Below are positions 48,201-57,258 of a stretch of DNA of 64,000 nt, one piece after another (positions within the stretch are counted from its first letter, which is position 1; each line of letters starts with the position of its first letter). The stretch comes from Siphlonurus alternatus. Its lineage: Eukaryota; Arthropoda; Insecta; Ephemeroptera; Siphlonuridae. The position numbers and the translations under genes were made by a program. The notes below the pieces were generated by a model. It saw only the letters and a program-made list of their open reading frames with translations. It did not search any database and was not told the origin of the DNA. The stretch covers positions 30,529,675 through 30,593,674 of the forward strand of contig OX463781.1 in NCBI GenBank assembly GCA_949825025.1, in the 5' to 3' direction.

Positions 48201-50323
48201 GTTAATGTATTTTTTCGAGTAAATCGAGGGTGTTTGATAAGTAAGACCAAACTATACTACTGTATTTTTAGTAATTTTTTAAGTGTTCATATGTACATAT
48301 GGTTTTAGTTTTTAAATGCATTTTCAATACTTTCTTTTTGTCTTGCATGTATTATTCTCTTAATAATTTTATGTTGTTATCTATGTATAAAATCTCTTAC
48401 AATTGTTTTCTCTTTCAGAGATGAAATGGACATTGAAGGTGCTGTTGACCAGGCCATGAAACTACAAGGTAAGTGAAGTTATTTCTCAGTCTGAGGTTCA
48501 CTATATGATGGCCATTTTTCACTGCCTGCATGCAGCTCAGCAGGAGGCAGAGCAGCGGATGAAAGGCCACATGACTGCCATGGAAGCACCGCTCTACCAG
48601 GCTTACAATGCGTACATTCTCAACAAAGTCCGAGCTCGCAGTGCTGTGCACCTGGGTATGTGCCAAGCCCCCAAGTTTGCAACTTGTTCTAACGGGTTTC
48701 TAACGTACTGGGAATACAATTTTTGTATTCGGTACTACAGTAAAAATTTGTTATTACACAATTTATTGTTTGGTAAAACTCGATTTTGAGTAAAAGGAGA
48801 TCGCGGTCCCGGCAAAAATAATTAGTATTGCAGGTATAGGAAAAACTTGATATAAGATAAACGTAATTTCCTGGGACCCTTGACATTACGTAATAACAAG
48901 TTTTTACTGTATATTCTTCTAGATCCCTAAAAATTCTTCCCCTCTGCCCTTTTTTCCTTTTGTTAAAATTTAATTTACTTGTATCTCCTTTATTCTTATG
49001 AAAGTCCTTACAGTTAGTTTGTTTTTTTCACTACAGCATGAGCGAATCTTAGATATATTCTCTCAAAATGATATACATATAGAAAAAACATTTAAGGGTA
49101 AGGTAACGCCACCAATGTTAAAAAAAATCCCTCTCACAAAAATTCTGAAAAAAATTTAAAATGTTCTCCTCTATACCCCCTATCAGTACCTAAAATATCA
49201 GGTATACAAATACGATCTAGTTTTTGAGTTATAAATTTTTAAAGTTGACTACTTTAACATGGAGAAATGAAACTCCCATGTTAAATTGGTCAACTTTAAA
49301 AATTCATAACTCAAAAACTAGATCGTATTTGTATACCTGATATTTTAGCTACTGATAGGGGGTGTAGAGGAGAACATTTTAAATTTTTTTCAGAATTTTT
49401 GTGAGAGGGATTTTTTTTAACATTGGTGGCGTTACCTTACCCTTAAAGAAAAGTAAAATGATTATAAACAATGCTCCTCCATCCTTCACTTTTTCAAGTT
49501 GTATTTTGACTCTTTTTGATGCAGGCATCTCTGGCGAGAAGGTGGAGGTGGACCCTGTGGTGCAGCACAAACCAACCACCAGGTTATGGTCCAGACGTAG
49601 GGCTGCTACCTACGACATGAGCACCATTGCTGCCTGTGAAATGGCAAACAATAGACACACTTCTAAAGCTGGATTCAGACTGGTTTATCAACCATCAGGT
49701 TAGTTTGATCTCAATTCCTAATTGGCCTAGACTATGGTACTATCAAATCCAAAGTCATTTTATTATTACTTGGAATTAATGATAAATTTTTAACACGGGA
49801 TTTATAATTTTATTTATTTTATTATTATTATTATTATTTTTTTAGTGGACAATATATTTTATTTATTTCAATTTTAATAACATGTTTCTTTTCTAAAATG
49901 ATAAGATCATGAATGATTATAATATGATAAAAGTGTTACTCCGTTGAGAAAATTTTCTCCATAATTAAGTAAGCAACCTTAATGCCAAAACAGCAATTTC
50001 AAGTTGTTTTTTTACACACCTTTAGATAGGATGGCATAATTATTCTTTGTTAAGGATTATAATGTAGACAAAACAATTAAAGTATGCTATGGTGTTGCCC
50101 AAAACAGTACATTTTTTTTTGTTTTTTTTTTTTTTTAGCAGAGGACTCAAGTAGCACGTTTAAGACGCTGGACTTCGAAGCAGAGACATCCGTGGCTCAG
50201 GAGATTGTTCAGAAAGTAAACCACATCTTGGAGCTACGGTCCGGGCCTGCTCGTAGGGACTACCTAGCCACCAAGGAACGAAAGTCACATCGGAGGCGTA
50301 GCTTCAACCTTGTTCTGCGCTAG
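37956..50323 (+). CDS. Sin1: SIN1 / MAPKAP1, TORC2 subunit, short form
   Basis: Nine exons in phase: 37956-38157, 42012-42143, 43548-43699, 43769-43938, 44327-44539, 48419-48468, 48536-48655, 49525-49698 and 50139-50323 (TAG). They give 465 aa (human 522). The N-terminus matches SIN1 ([20 protein letters not shown], then SDDTG). [16 protein letters not shown] follows, then the CRIM domain (about 130-265; [37 protein letters not shown]). A C-terminal PH domain (about 325-460) contains [21 protein letters not shown] and [18 protein letters not shown]1 holds substrates such as AKT and SGK for TORC2 through CRIM and binds membranes through PH. The usual Ras-binding domain between CRIM and PH is not seen; only about 60 residues join them. 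Introns 1, 2 and 5 are filled with mobile elements. Confidence 0.92.
38270..38455. repeat. degenerate tatgcatac / tactgta motif tract
   Basis: Dense interspersion of tatgcatac, tactgtac and gatacagta in SIN1 intron 1. Similar tracts occur near 3540-3690, 21180-21270, 61300-61510 and 62160-62290. The motifs are mostly self-complementary. Confidence 0.7.
38509..41200. mobile_element. 2.7-kb foldback element with terminal 15-bp tandem repeats
   Basis: The two halves are inverted copies around an (AAAT)n core. The left end carries iterations of cccccggacgaaata from 38509. The right end carries the inverted form, tatttcgtccggggg, ending at 41200. Inside follow matching stretches such as agtctgtttttctgtcg / cgacagaaaaacagact, and further in the tctagaagtgctcaaatcg segments. 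No transposase is visible. The frame at 41025-41240 is only a translation of the tandem units. Target duplication is not clear. It lies in SIN1 intron 1. Confidence 0.85.
39809..39891. repeat. (AAAT)n microsatellite at the foldback centre
   Basis: About 20 units of AAAT close to the symmetry centre of the 38509-41200 element. Confidence 0.95.
41213..41405. repeat. 193-bp foldback immediately after the large foldback
   Basis: The left arm (agctatctgcctacc through ttttcaggtgag) and right arm (ctcacctgaaatagcagat through agcagatagct) are inverted with a few differences. The loop is around 41300. Non-coding, in SIN1 intron 1. Confidence 0.75.
42366..43024 (-). mobile_element. 5'-truncated LINE, ORF2 C-terminus
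   Basis: A minus-strand frame (43003-42485, 172 codons plus upstream) encodes [25 protein letters not shown] and YNKLPSDIR, features of LINE ORF2 C-terminal regions after the RT. The 3' end carries a tail of gaattttgaattttgaattt repeats near 42366-42395. No RT catalytic motifs remain. It is inserted antisense in SIN1 intron 2. Confidence 0.85.
43028..43187. repeat. 160-bp foldback MITE abutting the LINE truncation point
   Basis: Termini GGGACAACAATGA / TCATTGTTGTCCC with internal complementary blocks (ggaggaggtg / cacctccttcc, cattgttactc / gagtaacaatg). Non-coding, in SIN1 intron 2. Confidence 0.7.
44033..44131. repeat. (TTTA)n microsatellite
   Basis: About 24 TTTA units in SIN1 intron 4. 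Frames running through it are artefacts. Confidence 0.95.
44915..45215 (+). mobile_element. RLE LINE 3' fragment, copy A, in (AAT)n
   Basis: Matches the end of copy C: the stretch encoding [20 protein letters not shown] to the stop and 3' UTR. It starts directly at an (AAT)n tract (44878-44914) and ends in another (ATA)n tract. 5'-truncated. Confidence 0.85.
45294..45664 (+). mobile_element. RLE LINE 3' fragment, copy B, in (AAT)n
   Basis: A slightly longer 3' fragment beginning within the endonuclease domain ([19 protein letters not shown]). It is over 98% alike to copy A by eye, with the same 3' end tgaagaagaaagcaagaaaa and an (ATA)n tail. Confidence 0.85.
45679..47034 (+). mobile_element. 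restriction-like-endonuclease LINE (R4/Dong-like) C-terminal fragment, copy C
   Basis: A 397-codon frame (45726-46919) lacks the RT core but contains the post-RT region. It has a CCHC-type knuckle, [18 protein letters not shown], and a restriction-like endonuclease of the PD-(D/E)XK type: [20 protein letters not shown]. Such C-terminal endonucleases belong to R2, R4/Dong, NeSL and CRE-type LINEs. The tail is an (ATA)n tract and the 5' end also abuts (AAT)n. Established knowledge: Dong of the silkworm inserts into TAA repeats, which fits. It lies in sense orientation in SIN1 intron 5. Confidence 0.85.
47059..47500 (+). mobile_element. GC-rich SINE-like or LINE-related element sharing the RLE LINE 3' end
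   Basis: A GC-rich 440-bp stretch lies between two (AAT)n tracts, in strong contrast with the AT-rich surroundings. Its 3' part, caccttggcccaattgggcc followed by cggtgctggcgct, closely resembles the 3' UTR of the adjacent LINE copies (caccttggcttgattgagcc followed by cggtgttagtgct). The 5' part (to about 47400) has no LINE match here. It includes ggttcttgtacc, which is loosely B-box-like. It could be a SINE borrowing the LINE tail, or the 5' and 3' UTRs of a deleted relative. Confidence 0.55.
48738..48909. mobile_element. 172-bp Tc1/mariner (pogo)-like MITE
   Basis: Flanked by TA (48736-48737 and 48910-48911). Termini are CAGTAAAAATTTGTTATTACAC / ACGTAATAACAAGTTTTTACTG. It is the intact reference for the interrupted copy at 10394-15450. 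It lies in SIN1 intron 7. Confidence 0.85.
49096..49442. mobile_element. 347-bp TTAA-flanked palindromic MITE
   Basis: TTAA on both sides; ends GGGTAAGGTAACGCCACC / GGTGGCGTTACCTTACCC. The whole element folds on itself around tttaacatggagaaatgaaa. A second copy of identical length lies at 50611-50957. It is in SIN1 intron 7, 82 bp before the exon at 49525. Confidence 0.9.
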
Positions 50324-50610
50324 TGTGTTTCCCTCATGTGAAATAAGCTCAGAGTACTTTCTACTTGCTGGTTGGTAAGTAGGACATAATGGGCTATTTT
50401 GTTCCTTAAACTAAGTTTCTATGTTTATGTTCTCTCAAAATCTTAATATTTGATCTAAAAAAATTATATTATGTATATTTTGAAAGAAAACCAAGTTAAA
50501 ATATGCACTGACATTGTTTTTGTTAGGCTGTCATGAAAAACAAAACCATAAAATCTGTTAGTCTGCACTCGTGCCCCTAAACCAATAGCATACAGTATAA
50601 ATAATATTAA

Positions 50611-50957
50611 GGGTAAGGTAACGCCACTAATGTTAAAAAAAATCCCTCACACAAAAATTCTGAAAAAAAATTAAAATGTTCTCCTCTACACCCCCTATCA
50701 GTAGGTAAAATATCAGGTATACAAATACGATCTAGTTTTTGAGTTATGAATTTTTAAAGTTGGCTATTTTAACATGGAGAAATGGAATTCCCATGTTAAA
50801 TTAGTCAACTTTAAAAATTCATAACTCAAAAAGTAGATCGTATTTGTATACCTGATATTTTAACTACTGATAGGGGATGTAGAGGAGAACATTTTAAATT
50901 TTTTTCAGAATTTTTGTGTGAGGGACTTTTTTTAACATTGGTGGCGTTACCTTACCC
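50611..50957. mobile_element. 347-bp TTAA-flanked palindromic MITE, second copy
   Basis: TTAA at 50607-50610 and 50958-50961, same termini and length as the copy at 49096 with scattered substitutions. It lies about 285 bp downstream of the SIN1 stop, possibly in the 3' UTR. Confidence 0.9.
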
Positions 50958-51068
50958 TTAATGCAATAAGTCATGACATAATACTATATACGTTCAATGT
51001 AAATACAGTATGTATAATAATGCAAATGAAATAAAATAAGTGCCTATTTTGAAATTTTCCTGGACAAT

Positions 51069-51552
51069 GGGGTACTGACCGGTATTTGAGTTAGCAATAC
51101 TAGTAAAAAGTACTGTGAATTCTATGAAGAACGAGCCCTATTAGAGCATTCTACGACAATTTGCTGATTTTTTTATGAATTTTTAAAAGTTTTTTTGATG
51201 ACGTCATACCATTGAATCTTAAATGGGAAAATGCATCAGTTAACATTGGTAAAATGAAAAGTTATTGAAGTACGAATTTCAAACCTTCATTATCGTGATT
51301 CTAGTAACTAAAAACCTTGCAAATGAAGTTTTGGTTACATTTCAATATTAAGTATGGGATTTGGCAATGTTAACTGATCTATTTTCCCATTTAAGATTCA
51401 ATGCTATGACGTCATTTTTGAGAGGTTTTAAAAATTCATATAAAATCAGGAAATTGTCGTAGAATGCTGTAATAGGGCTTGTTCTTCATGAAATTCTCGT
51501 GCCTTTTGAAATATTGACAAAAACTTGAAAATTTTTTTTTGGTCAGTACCCC
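51069..51552. mobile_element. 484-bp palindromic MITE flanked by AT
   Basis: Ends GGGGTACTGACC / GGTCAGTACCCC with AT on each side. Long complementary internal blocks (gcattctacgacaatttgct / gtcgtagaatgc, atgacgtca / tgacgtcat). Non-coding, between SIN1 and MIC60. Confidence 0.8.
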
Positions 51553-51991
51553 ATAGTTTCACATAGGTAAATGAAAAATTTAATTTTTTTACTTAATTCA
51601 GTTCATCTGTTGCTGCTTAAGTCTTGTCAGTTTGTTGACCATGTAACTTTGGTTGTCACTATTTTTTTCCCTTTGTCTTCACTACAGTTCTGATCCAAGA
51701 TGCAGAGAAATTGGTACTTGGGAAATGGGGAACTTAGTTGAGACAGATATACAATATGTAGAATAATATGTTTAAATCATTTAAGTTATAAATTGTTCTG
51801 GTATAGTCTCTGGAATTTACTAATATTTTGCAACATTCATTTGTTTCAATAAATTGAATGAATCATGTTTAGAAAAGACTTCGCCGACTGAATCTCACCA
51901 TAAAGTTATTGTTATTTTTATTTAATTTATATTATTCATACTGCAATATTGTTAATTGCCTCAGAATCTAAAGCTTGTATTTTATAATATT

Positions 51992-52127
51992 TCGTCGCCT
52001 CAGAATGCAAATCACGTAACTACAAAAAAAAAATTATGGAAATTTGACCCTTATGTTCTAGTGAGATAAGGTTTTAAGTTGCATCAATTTTTTTTTGTAG
52101 TTACGTGATTTGCATTCTGAGGCGACG
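51992..52127. repeat. 136-bp foldback with 40-bp perfect ends
   Basis: The left end cgtcgcctcagaatgcaaat and the right end atttgcattctgaggcgacg continue through acgtaactac / gtagttacgt into A/T runs. Non-coding, just beyond the 3' end of MIC60. Confidence 0.8.
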
Positions 52128-52395
52128 ATTTATAAGTCACAACAAAAATTTGTGGTGATGACAACACTTTTAATCTGAAGGGATGATGTACCGTAAATGT
52201 ATTTATGATATGAATGTAACTTAAATTTTCAAATGTGTGTAAATAAAAATAATAAAGTTCATAAAATAAGCTTTTATTTATTTTAATGTCAAGTGAAAGA
52301 AACAAGTTAAAATGTTATGATAATGCAAGACAAAAAAGCTTGGCATAATTTATGGAAACATTAAACACAATTTTACCATAATGGAGAACAAATTA

Positions 52396-55300
52396 TCAGG
52401 TTAGGCAGACAGTAGTTTGGGGCTGGCGTTTTGGTGAGTTGTCCGAACGTTGGATCAGCAGAGTGGTGTAGCTCTTGAGGACCTGCGTGGCTTGCCGAGC
52501 CTGCAGCAGCATGCGAGCCTCCTGTAGCCAACCCGCCACCACGCTGCGAGGTGCTCCCTGCAAGCGTTCCAGGAACCTCACAGCTCGGCCCAGGTCTCCG
52601 CCCTCCACGCAATGCCTGCAATTAACAGTTGGAAATGAGACCATTGATGTTGTATTCAAGCTCACAATTCTTATCATGCAATGTTTAAGTCACAACATAA
52701 GGTGCTAAATCTCTGGATGGAAGAGTGGGCCTAAATCCACCCTTAATGAAAACATGACAATTTTATTATTATTACAAACACAATATAGATTGTGTGCAAA
52801 TTAGTAGACAAAATATATAAAAATAAAAAGGGAGAAATAATAAAGGAGAAGTAAATACAGAATAGAACAAAGCTAGATGGTTAATGTGAATATATAAACA
52901 ATGATACAAAAAGGTGTGACACTGATTTAGATAATCACATCTTAAGTATACATTTTTTTTTTTTTTTATGTCACTAATTTCTTAAAAAAAAATTACTAAT
53001 AAAAAATATTCTATGATTTATCATATACTATAGAAGCACATGTATCTAGGTGTAACAAACAACATCATTGAACCATGCACTGAACAGAAGATAGTTTTCA
53101 TATATTAGTTAAAAATAAACTATGTACCTGGCTCTGTACAAAAGTTCTGCATTATCTATGTCCATCAGAAGTTCTGGCTGTATTGATGGTGAGTCTGGAG
53201 TCTGCATGGTGAGCATGGAGCGCAAGTAGGAGACCAGGTACATGGTGCCTGGGTGGGGGCCATCTTGACGCAGCATAGCAAGGCGCTGGGCAATACGCTC
53301 CACACGGGTAAAGCGCTCCTTGAGGGCCACTTCGGTAAGCACCCCTCTCTCCACGGTCTCCGGCGGCAGGATGTTCAGTACTGCGTATGCCAGCTCGTCT
53401 TGCGGGGGGAACGCGTGAACCATACTCTCGACCAGGGGGGCCAGGGAACACAGCTGATCAGACCACTTCTTGCCAGGTGCCATCTCGGTAGAGAGTGCAC
53501 ATTCTATGTCTCTGCACTGGTTCCTTACTTCAACCATCAGCTTATTTTCTTGCAAAGTATTTTCTTGGTCTACAACATTAGAATTAAAAGTAGTTTCAAT
53601 AAACACAGTTTTGCTTTGCTCTGATAACATACAAAAACAACCAACTTCAAAACAACAGTATATATGGTTTTCAATAATATTTATGGTTATAAAAAATATC
53701 AAGATATTGCAACAAGAAAATACAGAATTAAGTCATAAAATTTTTAACTCTATCTTATCAAAATTTCAAGAGAGAAATTGCCCACTTATAATTGCATTCT
53801 GTACTCCAACAAATTAGGCAATTTTTACTGTCACACCAAAAAAGTCCATTGAAATTATATAAAACATAAAAACATGCGTAATATAATCATATGATCCAAA
53901 GTCTTCTACTCGTAATTAATAGCTGTAACAAACCATTATTTATATCTGTCCGATGATCATGCCTCTCCATTATTAATCGTGGGACAATGTAGTATCATAC
54001 CTGATTTCGCCCACCAGAGCACAGAATGTAATAGCATTGCTGCATGGTGCTTATAGTTAATTCACTATAATTTTAGTTTATTGGTCATATACCATAACAA
54101 TTTTATTGTCATATGTTATTCACCGGACAGACATAACGCAACAATACTTTGATTACAAATAACGAGCAAAAAACTATAATACTGTATATAAACTTACATT
54201 CCAAATCTCTATGTTTTGCAATCAATGTTGTTTCAACTTGCTCTGCAACTTGTTCAGTTTCTTCACGCAGTTTGTTGAATTTTTCAATCATATCTTTTGC
54301 CAACATAGCTCTTTGCATGCTTACGTCATGTTCAAGTTCAATAGCTGAGGCTTCTTTTATCTGCTTTGACAACTGCTTTAACTTTTCCTTGGCTCTTGCT
54401 GTCTCTTGTGTTACCTATAAAATAATAACTCGATGTGTATAAAAGAATAGTACATGACACCATCAGCGACACATTAAGTCTTATTCAAATTCAAGGTCTG
54501 AATAAACCCTGAACAGTACAATACACTTCTGCACTAAATCAACTTTAAGGTTCTTTCACATACTCTTAAATGAATTGTTATGGAATCCATAGTGTAAGCT
54601 TTTCAAATACGTGTACTGGCGCCCCTTAATCGTCTGGGGCTGCAGAGGCAGAAAACTTTGTGAATGTCATATATATAGCAAGATGAGTTTGATTTTTCTA
54701 TGATTTGCTATTGAGTGCCGTAGAAAGCAACATCATTTTGTATTCATGGTGTGATTCCATAGCAATTTTAATGAGAATATTATGAAAGCACCTTTATGCT
54801 TCCAGTACGTAACGAAATTTACAGCAAAACAAGTGGTATTATTTATTTTTTTACAATAGAAAGGGCACATATTTATATTTGAAGCTATAATAAATATGCA
54901 AATTAAATTAAAGTTATTGTACCTGATTTTCAAATTCCCTTCTAAACTGTTCTCTCACATCTTTTTCTCTGTTCCTAAACATAACCTCAGCTTGCAGTCT
55001 CAATGCTTGATCAGATGCTATAGATTCTTGTAGCTGCTCCTCTTCATGTTTCTAAATACAAACAAACATGAAGAAAATGTCATTGTATAACATTCCTTCA
55101 ATTAGAAAAATATAACATTCTATTAGGATAATGATAAATACTGTACCCTCATTTTAGCCAGCTGTTCCTTGCACTCTTTAATTTGGATTGCAGCCTTCAC
55201 CACAAAAATTAATTGGTCCCACTCATCCATTTTGCCCTCTTTAGCTGGTAGACTCATTTCTTTCTAAAAGAACAAACAAAAAATAGTGTGATAAATAAAT

Positions 55301-55867
55301 AATTGTATCATATTTACAAGAAAATATAGACACAAATATTAAAACAAATTGAATTGAAAAAACGGTAGTTAACCTTTAAGATTTCATAGGCCTCCATAAC
55401 CTGCTGCTGGCTCACAGTTTGGTATTTTTTGCCTTTGTTTGAATTCTTGACGCTAGCCTCTGTCATGTCAGCATAGGTGACTGCACTGGCCACTGCTACT
55501 GTTGCACCTCCAAGGAGTCCCAAGACATAGAGCGAGCTCTGATGATTTACAAGTCTAAAAATAAATAAAAATTTATATATATTTAATTAAAATATATTTA
55601 TTTACTGCCGTGAAAGTACAACAAATTTTACCTCTCGCCTAATTTGTTGGGACGGTAATTGGTCTTGAGTATTCCTACAGGTATTTTTGACCCTGGATGC
55701 CCAAATTGAGTAATTTTCCCAGTGATAAGAGCATTCTATGAAGAGAAAGTTTCAATTAATGTCCTGAAACCTAACTTTTTTGACAAATTCAAAATAAATT
55801 AAAAGAAAGAAAAACTTACTCTAGTCAAAGACGTCTTCAGTGGATTTTTCAGAATTAATCGTAACAT
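52396..55867 (-). CDS. Mic60: MIC60 / mitofilin (MICOS core), short form
   Basis: Eight minus-strand exons in phase: 55867-55820, 55735-55632, 55554-55374, 55263-55147, 55051-54923, 54414-54198, 53569-53128 and 52615-52396 (TGA). They give 485 aa, against about 740-760 in fly and human. The N-terminus is basic and hydrophobic as in a mitochondrial presequence. A single membrane segment (about 59-79; LYVLGLLGGATVAVASA) has the Gly-rich pattern of MIC60. A long charged coiled coil follows (about 130-270), then the conserved mitofilin domain: AYAVLNILPPETVERGVLTE, LKERFTRVERIAQRLA and VEGGDLGRAVRFLERLQG. MIC60 anchors crista junctions in the inner membrane. The shortened inter-membrane part may be real or may reflect small exons I missed. 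A TTTATT (AATAAA on the minus strand) near 52274 is a likely polyadenylation signal. Confidence 0.9.
53897..54178. mobile_element. hAT-type MITE, copy in MIC60 intron
   Basis: Starts CAAAGTCTTCTACTCG like the copy at 33293 and shares taacaaaccatt, ccaccagagcacagaatgta and caatactttg with it. The right terminus is degraded and the target duplication is no longer clear. Its right end lies 20 bp from the MIC60 exon at 54198. Confidence 0.75.
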
Positions 55868-56244
55868 ATTTTTTGAAGTTCAGTAAAGATACAAACAAAG
55901 TGATGTATCAAGGTGTTTGAATGTGCAGAACTTTAAAAGTAGCATTAATTTTTTTAAAAAAAAAAAGCAACAGTTGATTTTATTTGTCTGTAAATAAATT
56001 GACTGTTGCCATGGTTACGAAGTACTTCTTTTCAGTTTTGAAATATTATAAGAAGTACAAACTGTACACTACATTTTTTGGACATAATCTACATTATGCT
56101 GTATTTTTTTTTTTTTTTTGAAAAAAAAAGATGCTGTGTAATCAAAAGATTGAATAAATCTATTCTATTCTATATTCTATTCTATTCATTTGTCAATTAA
56201 TTATTTGAAAAAAATCGAACTAAGCGATATTTATTTTTTTAAAA

Positions 56245-56462
56245 AGTAGATAGAAACACATATGATAGAAAAAGATTTGTTGGGAAGGGAGACAGTTTGA
56301 GCTTTTAGCCGTCAGTGACCCAGCAAAAAGAGAAAAATTAATTAACACGCATAGCGTTGTTTTAATTAATTTTTCTCTTTTTGCTGGGTCACTGACGGCT
56401 AAAAGCTCGAACTGTCTCCCTTCCCAACAAATCTTTTTCTATCATATGTGTTTCTATCTACT
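56245..56462. repeat. near-perfect 101-bp inverted repeat (hairpin)
   Basis: Arms 56245-56345 and 56362-56462 are complementary with one mismatch seen (t/c at the gtttgagc / gctcgaac position) and a 16-base loop. Non-coding, between RAD9 and MIC60. Such similarity between arms implies recent formation or gene conversion. Confidence 0.85.
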
Positions 56463-56647
56463 ATTCATTTGTCAGTAAAATTATCTAAAAAATAATAATA
56501 TTTATTTTAAAACAGGATAGGACCAGGACTAATCTTCTATTGATATGTTCAATGGAGGATTAGTCTTGGATAGGACATGAATTAATTAATGATGGGCCAA
56601 CAGATCTGTTGCTATCATTTAGGTTTCTATCCTCTTTTAATATAAAT

Positions 56648-56797
56648 AATAAGGGGCATTCACAAAGCCTTAAGGCCACATTTAGGGCTCGATAATTTAA
56701 GACCAGAAATTTTGGGTCTAAAAAGCATGCCTAAAATCGGGCTTTAAATTATCGAGCCCTAAATGTGGCCTTAGGGCTTTGTGAATGCCACTTATTA
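56648..56797. mobile_element. 150-bp foldback MITE
   Basis: Ends aggggcattcacaaagcc / ggctttgtgaatgcc (approximate) with internal complementary blocks agggctcgataattt / aaattatcgagccct. Its terminal gcattcacaaagc resembles gacattcacaaagc of the MITE at 63179, so the two may be related families. It lies downstream of RAD9. Confidence 0.75.
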
Positions 56798-57258
56798 TAT
56801 CTTATTAGTTTAACTTTTCATAAATTAATTAATACTAGGCTCAATTCAACCATGTAAATTAAACAAGAACGTTAAATTATGGTACAACATTAAAACTTTA
56901 ATTAAATAGGAATATTTTGCTGTGAGGGACAATTTCACATTATATTTTAAACTGATCCCTTTAACATTCAATATTAAATATGTACAGTATGCAGAAACCA
57001 CTTGAATGTACCAATCAAATGCAATAATAATAAAAAATAATACTTATAATATATAATATATAATATTATAATAAAGTAATACTTTGAGTATGTATAATAA
57101 GAAACAAAACACAAACATTGCATTTTTAAAATGTATCTTAAGTTTGATTTCACTTTATGTGTATTGTCACTTGGTTTTGCTTAACATAGTCAAGGGATCC
57201 ACTGGCTAACTTTGTAAATATACTTTGATAGACATCATCCAATTCTGCTGCTTGCTCA

